Source: Ziziphus jujuba
Lineage: Eukaryota; Streptophyta; Magnoliopsida; Rosales; Rhamnaceae
Length of the DNA stretch: 64,000 bases
Direction: 5' to 3'
NCBI RefSeq assembly: GCF_031755915.1
Contig: NC_083381.1
Span: forward strand, 5,530,501-5,594,500
Shown here: piece by piece, positions 10,735 through 21,046 of the stretch
Layout of the letters: each line of letters opens with the position of its first letter
Numbering within the stretch: the first letter of the stretch is position 1
The notes under the pieces: model-generated
What the model was told of the DNA's origin: nothing
Databases searched by the model: none
What the model saw: the letters and a program-made list of their open reading frames with translations, nothing else
Program-made: the position numbers and the translations under genes

Positions 10735-13377
10735 TGTAACAGCTCCAGGCCGTAGCCCCCCTCACGGTTTTACTTTCGCAGCGGAAGCTGGAAACACGTC
10801 TTGAAGGGAGAGGTATCCACAGCCTTATAAAGACTACTTCGTGCCCCTCTCCAACCGATGTGGGATGTTACAATCCTCCCCCCTTGGGGCCCAGCGTCCT
10901 CGCTGGCACACCGATCCGGGTACTGGCTCTGATACCACTGTAACAGCCCAGACCACCCGCATCAGGATATTGTCCTCTTTGGCCCAGGGTTCACACCCTC
11001 TCTCCCCCCTGGCCTCAAGGTTTTGCTCACAAAACGCGTCCTAATGGTTAGGGGTCCCTCTCCCCTCTGGCCTCAAGGTTTTGCTCACAAAACGCGTCCT
11101 AATGGTTAGGGGTCCCACCCCTACACCTGCCAGTCCCACTAGCCCGGGCCTCCCAGGCTCAATCAAGATATTGTCCGCTTTGGGGTATTCCAGGCCGTAG
11201 CCCCCCTCACGGTTTTACTTTCGTAGCGGAAGCTGGAAACGCGTCTTGAAGGGAGAGTGTTAGGTCTAAAATATTGATGATTTTATGCCATATTTATAGC
11301 TTAATATTTGTTAGTTTGTGTTAATTTGTTATGGAAAGATACTTAATTATGTATTTTTCTTAATCTAGGTAAAAGAGGAAGAATTTTAAGAAAACTACCA
11401 TAAAAATGGATTCCTTGGGTCGAATTATGGTGGGAAGCAAGATTTGAGCTCGAACGGACTAAGCATTAAAAAGATTCCAAAAAGATACCTTGAAGATTCC
11501 ATAAAGATTCTATCGGGAATTTCATGATGGAAGTGGATGTCATATGAATCATCACGATCTGAGGATTTCAAATGTCTCATTATTTTTGGATTTCGAGGTG
11601 CGAGCAGAGAGTTATCATCATTTAAAGTTCGGAATTTATAAAAAGGAATATTCTAGTTAAATCTCCATCATTGATCAAAAGAGGGAATCAAGGCAATTTG
11701 AGGGCCAAGATAAAAACAAGTGGCAATAATTGGTTAATTTATCATTAATGAGGCACATGTCATGTCACATGCTTCATTAAGGGTAAATTAGACTAATTAA
11801 CTTAATTTTTTTTTAGGAGGAATTAGATAAAAGGAAAGTAGTAGAGAGCAAGTAATATACAGTTTCCTTTTTACACATGAAATTCGTCCAACCCTTTTCG
11901 TGGCCTAAAAAAGGTATCTTCCAAGACTCCCACATTGAAAATAAAGAGAGAAAAAGATTCCCAAGGCCCTATATATATAGCCCCCACCACATTGAAGGAA
12001 GATATACAAGTTTAGAGAGTTATTTAAGAGCTTTTAGGAGGCTTAAATAGAAACAAACCAAATTTTGGGAGTTTCTAAGATTCTCTTAAGGGTTCTAGGA
12101 TTTTAAAGTTTTAGAGTTTTAGAAGATCAATTGGAGAGCTTGGAGGAGGCAGAGAGACGTGGGCTTGCTTGGAGAAGAAGGCTACGACTTTGAGAGCTCT
12201 TGGAGGAGAATTTTTTCAATAGTTTTTATTCTCTTTTCCTTTCTCTTTAATTGTGAATCTTATTATTTTTAATAATTATGGATGTTGAAATTATTTTTAC
12301 CATGAACTAATTTTCATAGCTAGGGCTATGATGTAGCCCTAACTATGAAGGTTTAATTATTTTAATATATGTTAAGTTTTATTTAATTAGTAATATGTTT
12401 TGTTAATAAATAATTGGTATACTTAATGCTTTCATAGGCCGGAAGGAATGAATGATTTTAATAATATTTGAGCTTGGAAAAGGATAATATTATGGATCTC
12501 CAATGATTTACATGAATGCATAATTGATTGGAAAATAGTTATGTCTCATGCCATATTATTTGCTTAATCTATGCTTGATGAATTTGCATGATTTCATTTA
12601 TAGGCCGGAAGGAATAAATTAGGTTATGTGAATATTATCAATTGTGAGTGGAAACTACTTTTGATTAATTTTGTGATTAAGTATGGTTAACAAAATTACT
12701 AGTTAATTAAATTCACATATTTAAGTAATTAAATTGGAATAGTTAGTGGTGAAATCAAATGCCCTAGTATTCATAATTATTCAATTCTCTCTCTTACTTG
12801 AAATTGATCTAATTTTAATTGATTGCTCTTGTTTAATTTAGTTTATTTAGTTTTTAATTGTCATCTTAAATTTTAGTTCAAATATTGTCAAAACCTAATT
12901 ATCTTTGGTACTTAATACTTAATCCCTTGGGTACGACAACCCTATTTTTCCACTTTATTACTTGAAAACGATTCGTGCACTTGCGAGTTGATTTAACACA
13001 TCAGAGAGGTATCCACAGCCTTATAAAGACCGCTTCGTGCCCCTCTCCAACCGATGTGGGATGTTACAATCCTCCCCCCTTGGGGCCCAACGTCCTCGCT
13101 GGCACACTGATCCGGGTACTGGCTCTGATACCACTGTAACAGCCCAGACCACCCGCATCAGGATATTGTCCTCTTTGGCCCAGGGTTCACACCCTCTCTC
13201 CCACCTGGCCTCAAGGTTTTGCTCACAAAACGCGTCCTAATGGTTGATTCCAGGCTGTAGCCCCCCTCACGGTTTTACTTTCGCAGCGGAAGCTGGAAAC
13301 GCGTCTTGAAGGGAGAGGTATCCACAGCCTTATAAAGACTGCTTCGTGCCCCTCTCCAACCGATGTGGGATGTTACA
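10735..13377 (-). mobile_element. Tandem TRIM array: three LTRs, two internal parts
   Basis: LTRs lie at 10735-10872, 10939-13068 (interrupted by a solo LTR) and 13135-13377. Each of the two internal segments (10873-10938 and 13069-13134, 66 bp) has its own minus-strand PBS (TGGTATCAGAGCC) and PPT (AAGGGGGGAGGAT). LTRs start TGTAACATCCCACATCGG and end TGTTACA on the minus strand. TAGG at 10731-10734 is repeated after 13377. The middle LTR holds an extra direct duplication (about 10994-11118). The structure is what recombination between LTRs of two copies would give. Confidence 0.85.
11258..13003 (+). mobile_element. Solo LTR of Athila-like family T inside the TRIM array
   Basis: TGTTAGG to ACATCA, 1,746 bp, no internal region. 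GAGAG at 11253-11257 is repeated at 13004-13008. Removing it restores the TRIM phrase GAAGGGAGAGGTATCC. A promoter-like CCTATATATATAGCCCCC sits near 11970. It is the youngest layer here: copia, then TRIM array, then this LTR. Confidence 0.95.
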
Positions 13378-13600
13378 TAGGCCTATCATGTTTACTATGT
13401 CAACAATTAAACCGTAGCATAGTCCAAATAGCCTAGGTATCATAAGAGATAGAATACATAGGAACTAAGTATCAATTGATCCGTGATTTCATCCAGAGAT
13501 AAGACATAGTGGTATCTAAGATAGCTTTTGAGAAAAATTTAACTAACCTTTTTACGAAGACTCTATATTTAAGAAGCATGTAAATAGTATGGGTCTGAAA
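13378..13600 (+). pseudogene. Copia RNase H C-terminus
   Basis: After the TRIM array the copia frame resumes with degraded sequence matching the end of copia pol: GTKYQLIRDF, DIVVSKIAFEKN and NLFTKTLYLRSM (usually ...DPFTKTL). This is the usual copia polyprotein end. Frameshifted relative to the part before 10735. Confidence 0.7.
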
Positions 13601-14475
13601 AGAGTCACAAACTTAATTTAGAGTAAACGGGAGTTATTTACAGTTATTCTCTAGTAGCCAAATAAGTTGTAATTTCATTGTCTAATTTAATGATATGAAG
13701 TATTAATGCACATCATTTTTTTATGTATAAGGCTTGAATTAAGTATATAGTATATGATCATATGGATAAGTCCATAGAAACATAATCATAGGCTCTTATA
13801 ATTTATAAATTGTCTCGCAATTGTTAAGTAAAGTAGGACACTTTATGTAGACTACAATATTTTATAAAATAATCCATCTTAGTTATTATAAAATTTTAGA
13901 ACGAATTATGGTCATTCTGTGAGAATCAAAAGAGATTTAATGAAAACAAATTTTTGTGAAAAGGAATTAAATCTCAGGCGATATTTGATATGTTAATTTG
14001 TTTTTTGGTGAAAAAGAATTAAATTTCAAGCAATATTTGATATGTTATTTTTCTTAATATTAAGTATATGGTAAATAGGTGATTAAGTGATTAAAGTTTT
14101 TTTAAGTTATCAGTAAGTGAGAATTGTAATGAATGACTAATATCTTGATGACTTGGGAATTATGATTATTTGATTACGAAGTGTCTATGAAATATTTAAA
14201 CTACAATTTGTATGAAATATCCTCTTCATATAATTCAGTATTCAGATATTAAAAGTCACTGGCCGGTGTATTAAATCCATTTAAGAAAGTGATAAGTCAA
14301 AAGAATAAATAATTGATTGATTAACACATATTATCACCTTATACATTGATATTTTACAAAATAAAATTACATTGTAATAGAACATTATTAATTTTGGAGT
14401 TCAAATTGAGGCTTTTAGTGGAATAGAACTGGATAAGATTAAAGTCCCAAGCTTGCTCTGAGCAAGTGGGAGATT
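13601..14475 (+). other. Copia 3' noncoding region
   Basis: No open frame. AT-rich sequence between the end of pol and the polypurine tract CAAGTGGGAGATT at 14463-14475, a typical copia PPT. One internal near-repeat: the phrase around ATTAAATCTCAGGCGATATTTGATATG (13965-13992) recurs at 14019-14045. Confidence 0.55.
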
Positions 14476-14972
14476 ATTATATTTATACTCTTGAAGCAAG
14501 TTAATCCGTTTATCAAGATTCTCAATTAATAATGGGTCATAGGATTTCCAAACTAGCTCATTAAGTGACAGAATCTATTTAACCGGTTATTAAGATATAA
14601 GAAGAAATACATTAATTGAGTCTAGTTGTTATTAAAACCTAAGAGGTTATGGTTAACAGTCTATAAAACTATCTTTTAGCCTCCAATCATATAAGGTTTT
14701 AGTATTATTTTTTAAAGATTTAGAATTTCAGTAGGAAAATCAAAGAAAAAAACTATGAGGTTTCAATATCTTTTTCAAATTAACTTTTTTGTTTCGTTTA
14801 TAACTAGATGCGTCCACATGCAGATCTATTATGTAAGAATAGTTTAGAAGGTTATATGGATTCAAGAATATTTTTTTTACACTACTACAAGTTAGTAATG
14901 AATGATAAAGACACAACTATTATGTACTTTATTCAACAATGCAATCTTAGCTTTTCCTATATAATTCCTACA
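14476..14972 (+). repeat. Candidate copia 3' LTR
   Basis: Follows the PPT directly and ends in ...TTCCTACA at 14972, giving 497 bp. A TATA-like TCTATAAAACT lies near 14660. The expected TG start is mutated and no 5' partner is visible, so the right border is a guess. Confidence 0.4.
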
Positions 14973-15805
14973 ATTAACTAAGCGTAAGTTTCAACAACCC
15001 ATACCCTATTATTGGGTTATTTGTTGTGTGTTTCTTTTTTCTTTTTTCCTTTTTTTTTTTTTGTTGGTTTATGTTTGTAGAGTTGATAGAGTCATGGTTT
15101 TTTAAGGTTCATAATGATGGTGGAATGGTTGGTGGATTAGAAAAAAAAAAAAAAAAAAAAAAAAAAAAGAAGAAGAAGGGATTTGAGTAAGCTAGGAAGA
15201 TGAAGAAATTCGAGTAAGAATAGCAGGGTCAACATTGGAGGAGTTGAAGCAAAAGATTGTAATTTTCATTCATAGATGTGAAAATAAAATTGATAAAAAT
15301 AAATAAATTAATAAAAATAAATAAAATATAAAATTAAACTGTCTAACAACACTTTTAAAAATAAACAGTCTAGTTGATGGTCTCTATTTTTTATTTTTAC
15401 TTTTATTATCATATTAGCTAAAGAGAATTTTGCACAACATAGTTAGAAATGGTTTTTTAAAATTTTTTTTTTAAGTTTCCTTTTTATCTGCTATGCTAAA
15501 AGTTTTTATATGAGCAAAATCAGTACATATTTCCATTGAAAATGCTCTAGTCGATAACGTCTCTGTTTTTTTTTTTTTTTTTTTGGGTCAAATCAGGTAG
15601 ATTGAGTTTTGCAAACCAGTGTTGGTGATATTTTTCTAGAAAGTCTTTTTTCCTTTTTTTGTTTAATATGACAAGGTATTTTAAATGGACGAAACGAACT
15701 GAGACTTCAATTGCTGTTAAACCGATTATTAATGTTTCAATTTTATTTTATTTTTAGAATAAGAATATCCAACTTAATTTTTTTTTATAAATATCCAACT
15801 TTATC

Positions 15806-15836
<31 letters not shown>

Positions 15837-15876
15837 GACACTGGGTCAAGATTATTCGATCAATAACACAACCAAC
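14973..15876. other. Intergenic region upstream of SPT16
   Basis: No gene seen. Holds homopolymer runs (A at 15139-15168, T at 15050-15061 and 15567-15584) and generally AT-rich unique sequence. Two loosely similar stretches (around 15368 and 15546, CTAGTxGATxxxxTCTCT) may be an old duplication. Distal promoter elements could lie here but none can be named. Confidence 0.5.
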
Positions 15877-16019
15877 CATATAAAATAAAAAATAAAAAAA
15901 AATAAAAAAAAAGCCAAAACTGCATCCTCTCTCTCTCTCACGCACACACACACACGCACGCACGCACGCAATCAAGGGAAAATAATAATAATAACAACAA
16001 CAATAATAATAATAATAAA
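15806..16019. repeat. Microsatellite cluster in the SPT16 promoter and 5' UTR
   Basis: Three tracts: (ATT)n at 15806-15835, CT then CA then CGCA repeats at 15925-15970, and mixed AAT/AAC repeats at 15981-16018. The CT tract resembles pyrimidine-rich patches common near plant transcription starts. These tracts give rise to a spurious low-complexity minus-strand ORF. Confidence 0.85.
15877..15886 (+). promoter_or_regulatory. SPT16: Possible TATA box of SPT16
   Basis: CATATAAAAT lies about 40 bases before the CT-rich tract at 15925, a plausible start region. The area is so AT-rich that chance matches are common. Confidence 0.35.
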
Positions 16020-16096
16020 GATCGGAGTTACCGGATTCTGATAGACTGCCTTCTGATGATCCCGCTTTGATGTTCGGATTTTTATGCTTCCTATCG

Positions 16097-16579
16097 GTAT
16101 ACCTTCCGTTTTATTCTTCTCGTGCTGTGATACCATTTCTTTTTACTTGTAATTTTTTATTTTTCTTGTTTTTGTTGTTCTTGATCGCCTTTTTATTTTG
16201 GGTATTTGGATTCGCGTGCTTTGGTATATGTGTCTTAGTGCTCAGTTAGTTTCTTTTAGGTTGGGGTTGGGTAGAATTCATTTGGAGGTTTTTTCTTGTT
16301 TTTTGAGATTTTGTGGGTTGTATGGTCTAATTGTAGTTGGATCTCTGTATTACTTTCAGATGGTCAAAGATTTTTTTTTATTTCCTGTCTCTCCCGATAA
16401 GTGTGTGAGAATAAATTGTGGTTTTTCAACTGGATTTCTGTTCCGGGCGAAAAATGAGAAGTTAATACAGTAAAATTATATATAATATATATATTTAAAC
16501 AAATACATTATTTTTTATGAATATGGTGCTTTAGTTGGCGGATTTATGTTCATTTTTATATGATAAGTTATATTTGCAG
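16097..16579 (+). other. SPT16: Candidate 5' UTR intron of SPT16
   Basis: The T-rich stretch before the CDS looks intronic. A donor CG|GTATAC at 16097 and acceptor TATATTTGCAG at 16579 would define a 483-base intron. A second acceptor, GTTTCTCACAG at 16643, is equally good. Leader introns are common in plant housekeeping genes; the donor choice is tentative. Confidence 0.35.
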
Positions 16580-16598
16580 AATATAAACCTTTCATTAT

Positions 16599-16703
16599 AT
16601 GGCAGAAGGGAGCCAACTGATGATTATTTGTTGTTTCTCACAGTTTATGCCAATCATCATATTCAAGGGGCCAAAGTTTCAAGAGTTCAGGATCTTCATA
16701 TGA
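16599..16703 (+). other. Possible upstream ORF in the SPT16 leader
   Basis: ATG at 16599 opens a 34-codon frame ending in TGA at 16701-16703, ten bases before the SPT16 ATG. It would be in the mRNA only if the 16579 acceptor is used; the 16643 acceptor would remove its ATG. Could temper SPT16 translation. No conserved peptide recognised. Confidence 0.3.
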
Positions 16704-16713
16704 ACCATTGCCA

Positions 16714-19700
16714 ATGGCAGAGACTCGAAATGTTAATGTGAAATCTTCAAATGGAAAGGTGTCCGGGGCCAGAAATCCTTATGCCATCAATCTGGATAAT
16801 TTCAGTAGGCGGTTGAAGATTTTATATTCACATTGGAATGACTACAAACGTGAACTATGGGGTGCTTCGGACGCAATTACAATAGCAACTCCTCCGACCT
16901 CTGAAGATCTTCGCTACCTGAAATCGTCAGCTCTCAATATCTGGTTGGTTGGTTATGAGTTCCCTGAAACAATCATGGTTTTCATGAAGAAGCAGATCCA
17001 TGTTCTATGTAGCCAGAAGAAGGCCTCTCTGCTTGATGTTGTGAAAAAGTCAGCCAAAGATGCTGTGGGTGTTGACGTCGTGTTGCACGTAAAGCCCAAA
17101 AGTGATGATGGAACTGGACTTATGGATAGTATTTTCCGTGCTGTCAATGCTCAGGCCAAGTCCAATGGTCGTGATACTCCTGTTGTTGGACACATTGCGA
17201 GAGAGGCTCCTGAAGGGAAGCTTTTGGAGATGTGGGCTGAAAAATTGAAGAATTCAAATTTCGAGCTAACTGATGTAACTAATGGGTTCTCAGACTTGTT
17301 TGCTGTCAAAGACAATAATGAGCTTACCAATGTGAAAAGAGCTGCATTTTTAACTTCGTCGGTCTTGAGGAGCTTTGTGGTCCCTAAGCTTGAAAAGGTC
17401 ATTGATGAGGAAAAAAAGGTTTCCCATTCTTCATTGATGGATGACACAGAAAAAACCATACTAGAACCTGCAAAAATAAAGGTGAAGTTGAAGGCAGAGA
17501 ACGTTGATATTTGTTACCCTCCAATTTTCCAAAGTGGGGGAGATTTTGATCTGAAACCAAGTGCTTCAAGCAATGACGAGAACCTTTGCTATGACTCTAC
17601 TAGTGTGATTATATGTGCTGTTGGATCTCGGTACAACAGCTATTGCTCAAATGTCGCTCGAACCTTTCTAATTGATGCCAATGCTATACAGAGCAAGGCT
17701 TATGAGGTTCTCCTCAAAGCTCAAGAAGCAGCAATTAGTAAATTAAAATCTGGAAACAAGGTAAGTGTTGCGTACCAAGCAGCACTTTCAGTAGTTGAGA
17801 AGGATGCTCCTGAATTGGTTACGAACTTGACCAAAACTGCAGGAACTGGAATTGGGCTTGAGTTTCGTGAGTCTGGGCTTAACCTTAATGCCAAGAATGA
17901 TCGAACTTTGAAAACAGGCATGGTTTTCAATGTGTCTCTTGGCTTTCAGAATTTGCAGGCGGCCACCAAGAACCCAAAGACCCAAAAATTTTCACTTTTG
18001 CTAGCAGATACTGTTATTGTTCAGAAAGATGTCCCTGAAGTGTTGACACATTTGAGTTCTAAAGCTGTCAAGGATGTGGCATACTCCTTTAATGAGGATG
18101 ATGACGAGGAAGAAGAGAGACAAAAAGTAAAATCAGAGACTAAAGGTGTTGGGACTACCTTGTCCAAGGCAACACTTAGGTCTGACAACCAGGAGATGTC
18201 TAAGGAAGAGCTACGCAGGCAGCACCAGGCAGAACTTGCTCGTCAGAAGAATGAAGAAACTGCAAGGAGGCTTGCTGGTGGGGGTTCGGCTTCAGCGGAT
18301 AATCGTGGCAATGGGAAGACAATTGGTGACCTAATTGCGTATAAGAATGTCAATGATCTGCCTTCTCCAAAAGATTTGATGATTCAGATTGACCAAAAGA
18401 ATGAAGCCATCCTCTTTCCGATATATGGAACCATGGTTCCTTTTCATGTGGCCACGGTGAAGAGTGTGTCCAGCCAGCAGGACAGCAATCGAAACTGCTA
18501 CATCCGTATTATCTTCAATGTACCTGGCACACCATTTAATCCTCATGATGCAAACTCTCTCAAGTTTCAAGGGTCAATTTATTTGAAGGAAGTCTCATTT
18601 CGCTCTAAGGACTCCAGGCATATAAGTGAAGCTGTCCAGCTGATTAAAACCCTTCGCCGACAGGTTGCCTCTAGGGAGTCTGAAAGAGCTGAGAGAGCCA
18701 CTTTAGTTACTCAAGAGAAGCTTCAACTTGCAGGAGCAAAGTTTAAGCCAATACGTCTGTCTGATCTATGGATTCGCCCCCCCTTTGGTGGTCGTGGAAG
18801 AAAGCTTACTGGATCTATTGAAGCCCATGCAAATGGGTTTCGCTATTCTACTTCAAGGCCTGATGAACGTGTGGATGTTATGTTTTCCAATGTCAAGCAT
18901 GCCTTCTTCCAGCCAGCAGAAAAGGAAATGATCACTCTGCTGCACTTTCATTTGCACAATCACATTATGGTAGGAAACAAAAAGACCAAGGATGTGCAAT
19001 TTTATGTTGAGGTGATGGATGTCGTCCAGACACTAGGAGGTGGAAAGAGATCTGCCTATGATCCAGATGAGATTGAGGAAGAACAACGTGAACGGGACCG
19101 AAAGAACAAAATTAATATGGATTTCCAAAACTTTGTGAATCGAGTGAATGATTTATGGGGGCAACCTCAATTCAAAGTACTTGACCTTGAGTTTGATCAG
19201 CCTCTCAGAGAGCTTGGCTTCCATGGAGTACCCCACAAGGCTTCGGCTTTCATTGTGCCCACCTCAAGCTGCCTGGTTGAACTGATAGAGACACCGTTTG
19301 TGGTAATTACTCTAAGTGAGATTGAGATAGTCAACCTTGAGAGAGTTGGCCTTGGGCAGAAGAACTTTGATATGACTATAGTATTTAAGGACTTCAAGCG
19401 GGATGTATTTAGAATTGATTCCATCCCCTCAACATCCTTAGATGGAATCAAAGAGTGGCTAGACACAACTGACCTCAAGTATTATGAAAGCAGGTTGAAT
19501 CTGAATTGGCGGCCTATACTGAAGACTATTACCGATGATCCCGAGAAGTTCATAGAGGATGGTGGATGGGAATTTTTGAACATGGAGGTTAGTGATTCAG
19601 ATTCTGATAACTCAGAAGAGTCAGACAAAGGGTATGTGCCTTCAGATGTTCAGTCCGACTCAGGTTCAGATGACGAGGATGATGACAGCGAGTCATTAGT

Positions 19701-19935
19701 GGAATCTGAGGATGATGATGAAGAGGACTCTGAAGAAGACTCAGAGGAAGATGAAGGAAAGACATGGGAAGAGTTGGAGAGGGAAGCAAGCTATGCAGAT
19801 AGGGAAAAAGGGGCTGATTCTGATAGTGAAGAGGAAAGGGCAAGGAGGAAGATGAAGACTTATGGAAAGTCGCGAGCACCGGACAAGAGGAACCTTGGAG
19901 GCAGCCTTCCTAAGAGGCCCAAATTAAGGAGATAG
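16714..19935 (+). CDS. SPT16: FACT complex subunit SPT16
   Basis: Large subunit of FACT, the SPT16-SSRP1 histone chaperone that loosens and rebuilds H2A-H2B contacts during transcription, replication and repair in the nucleus. One uninterrupted frame of 1,073 codons from ATG at 16714 (context CCAATGGC); a frame extended to 16708 would start on TTG. Plant SPT16 proteins are about this length. Visible order: inactive aminopeptidase-like N-terminal domain (about 30-440; RYLKSSALNIWLVGYEFPE, GTGIGLEFRESGLNLNAKND); charged linker (EELRRQHQAELARQKNEETA, about 490-520); SPT16/dimerisation domain (550-660; NCYIRIIFNVPGTPFNPHD); middle Rtt106-like PH domains (676-900; FHLHNHIMVGNKKTKDVQFY); acidic tail from about 960 that binds H2A-H2B; basic end PKRPKLRR, a likely nuclear signal. 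Nothing is missing. It is the only intact host gene here; its 3' half is duplicated downstream as a pseudogene. Confidence 0.98.
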   Translation: MAETRNVNVKSSNGKVSGARNPYAINLDNFSRRLKILYSHWNDYKRELWGASDAITIATPPTSEDLRYLKSSALNIWLVGYEFPETIMVFMKKQIHVLCSQKKASLLDVVKKSAKDAVGVDVVLHVKPKSDDGTGLMDSIFRAVNAQAKSNGRDTPVVGHIAREAPEGKLLEMWAEKLKNSNFELTDVTNGFSDLFAVKDNNELTNVKRAAFLTSSVLRSFVVPKLEKVIDEEKKVSHSSLMDDTEKTILEPAKIKVKLKAENVDICYPPIFQSGGDFDLKPSASSNDENLCYDSTSVIICAVGSRYNSYCSNVARTFLIDANAIQSKAYEVLLKAQEAAISKLKSGNKVSVAYQAALSVVEKDAPELVTNLTKTAGTGIGLEFRESGLNLNAKNDRTLKTGMVFNVSLGFQNLQAATKNPKTQKFSLLLADTVIVQKDVPEVLTHLSSKAVKDVAYSFNEDDDEEEERQKVKSETKGVGTTLSKATLRSDNQEMSKEELRRQHQAELARQKNEETARRLAGGGSASADNRGNGKTIGDLIAYKNVNDLPSPKDLMIQIDQKNEAILFPIYGTMVPFHVATVKSVSSQQDSNRNCYIRIIFNVPGTPFNPHDANSLKFQGSIYLKEVSFRSKDSRHISEAVQLIKTLRRQVASRESERAERATLVTQEKLQLAGAKFKPIRLSDLWIRPPFGGRGRKLTGSIEAHANGFRYSTSRPDERVDVMFSNVKHAFFQPAEKEMITLLHFHLHNHIMVGNKKTKDVQFYVEVMDVVQTLGGGKRSAYDPDEIEEEQRERDRKNKINMDFQNFVNRVNDLWGQPQFKVLDLEFDQPLRELGFHGVPHKASAFIVPTSSCLVELIETPFVVITLSEIEIVNLERVGLGQKNFDMTIVFKDFKRDVFRIDSIPSTSLDGIKEWLDTTDLKYYESRLNLNWRPILKTITDDPEKFIEDGGWEFLNMEVSDSDSDNSEESDKGYVPSDVQSDSGSDDEDDDSESLVESEDDDEEDSEEDSEEDEGKTWEELEREASYADREKGADSDSEEERARRKMKTYGKSRAPDKRNLGGSLPKRPKLRR

Positions 19936-20238
19936 GTGTCTGCTTTTCTTGCTCTTACCGTTTGTTATACTTATGCAGTGGCTTCGGCATTATCTGTAGA
20001 TGTAACTTGTGTAACTTTCTTATTAGAGTTGTTCCATCTTCTAGATGTTAAGAAAGCGTTATGAAGTGCTCCACCACAAATAATATTTAAAAAAGAAGGA
20101 AAGAAAAAGGGATGCAATGAAGGGTGATAGTTGTACTTTCTTTTCACGTGTATCAAATGTTTTTTTTGAATTTATTAACTTTCTGCTTGTAATATAGTCG
20201 GGAGTAAAACTTATTGAGAAATTTTACATATAATCTAT
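19936..20238 (+). other. SPT16: SPT16 3' UTR region
   Basis: T-rich sequence after the TAG stop. It has a recognisable counterpart after the SPT16 pseudogene (near 22515-22590: TGCAG..., GATG/GGCxTGCAACT, TTAGAGTxGTTC), so the ancestral duplication included the 3' UTR. AATAAT near 20081 could act as a poly(A) signal; the cleavage site cannot be fixed. Confidence 0.5.
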
Positions 20239-21046
20239 GCTATTCTTGTTTGTGTTAGTTTTTTGCCTCTTGGTTGCTTTTTCGTTCCTTTTATAAGCTT
20301 GGCCTTTGATTATCTAATACCTATAATTGGAATGAGAGAGGTCAGGTTCCGATACCTTGGCTGCAGTAATTTGGGGTTTTTACTACTAGTCCAGATCCTT
20401 TGGAATGTACTGGTGTTGTCAATATTAGCTGGCTACTTTTATAAGTTTTAAACTCTAGTAGCTAATGTTTTACTGGGGAACTATTTCCTGATAACTGATA
20501 AAGAAAAGTTAACCTCACAGTCTTGAGAGCTTGGTGTTATCTCACAGTGTCTTTGTTCTGGTGAGTTATCTGATCTTGGTAGGAGATGAATCACCCGAAT
20601 GAATGAGAATTATCATGTTTTATCATCTGTCCAATAGGTTAAAACACTTGCTATTCTTGTTTGTTTTCGTTTTTTGCCTTTTGGTTGCTTTTGCCTTTCT
20701 TTTATAAGCTTGGCCTTTGATAATCTAATACCTATAATTGGAATGAGAAAGTGCAGGTTCAGATACCTTGGCTGCAGTATTTTGGGGTTTTTATTACTAG
20801 TCCAGATCCTTTGGAATGTACTGGTGTTGTTTATATTAGCTGGCTACATTTTATAATATTAGACTCTAGTAACTATTGTTTTACTGGGAAACTATTTCCA
20901 TATCACTGATAAAGAAAAGTTACCCTCACAGTTTGAGAGTTTGGTGTTATCCAGAGTGTCGCAAATTATCTCATCCTGGTAGGAGATGAATCACCATAAT
21001 GAATGAGAATTATCATTTTTTATAATCTGTCCAATAGGTTAAAGTA
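20239..21046 (+). repeat. Tandem duplication of about 400 bp downstream of SPT16
   Basis: Copy 1 is 20239-20649 and copy 2 is 20650-21046, both beginning GCTATTCTTGTTTG and ending near CCAATAGGTTAAA. They align over nearly the full length with scattered substitutions and small indels. Both carry AAGCTTGGCCTTTGAT and CTTTGGAATGTACTGG. Short ORFs at 20263 and 20674 are parallel accidents of the repeat, without recognisable domains. Confidence 0.9.

Larger units (their letters stand above)
7640..14972 (+). mobile_element. Degenerate Ty1/copia element
   Basis: Copia order is preserved: GAG-pre-integrase motif, integrase, RT, RNase H, 3' noncoding part, PPT and a candidate 3' LTR. It is interrupted by a TRIM at 8945-9351 and a TRIM array at 10735-13377. 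No 5' LTR or gag is recognisable, and the left border (about 7640) is approximate. Full of stops, so older than the TRIMs inside it. Confidence 0.8.

Noticed and set aside
10841..13240. Two identical 67-codon ORFs in the TRIM array
   Set aside because: They are the same PBS/LTR segment repeated, not a gene family.
8945..13377. Cassandra TRIM with a 5S-like LTR
   Set aside because: No 5S rRNA promoter boxes can be seen in the LTRs, so the family is a different TRIM.
15754..15975. Minus-strand ORF with poly-Asn and Arg/Glu runs upstream of SPT16
   Set aside because: It is the translation of the ATT, CT and CA microsatellites.
16708..16713. Longer SPT16 start at 16708
   Set aside because: The codon is TTG. 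The ATG at 16714 gives the usual plant N-terminus and has a good start context.
20263..20856. Pair of similar 60-62 codon ORFs downstream of SPT16
   Set aside because: They lie in the tandem duplication and have no conserved domain; the hydrophobic look comes from T-rich DNA.
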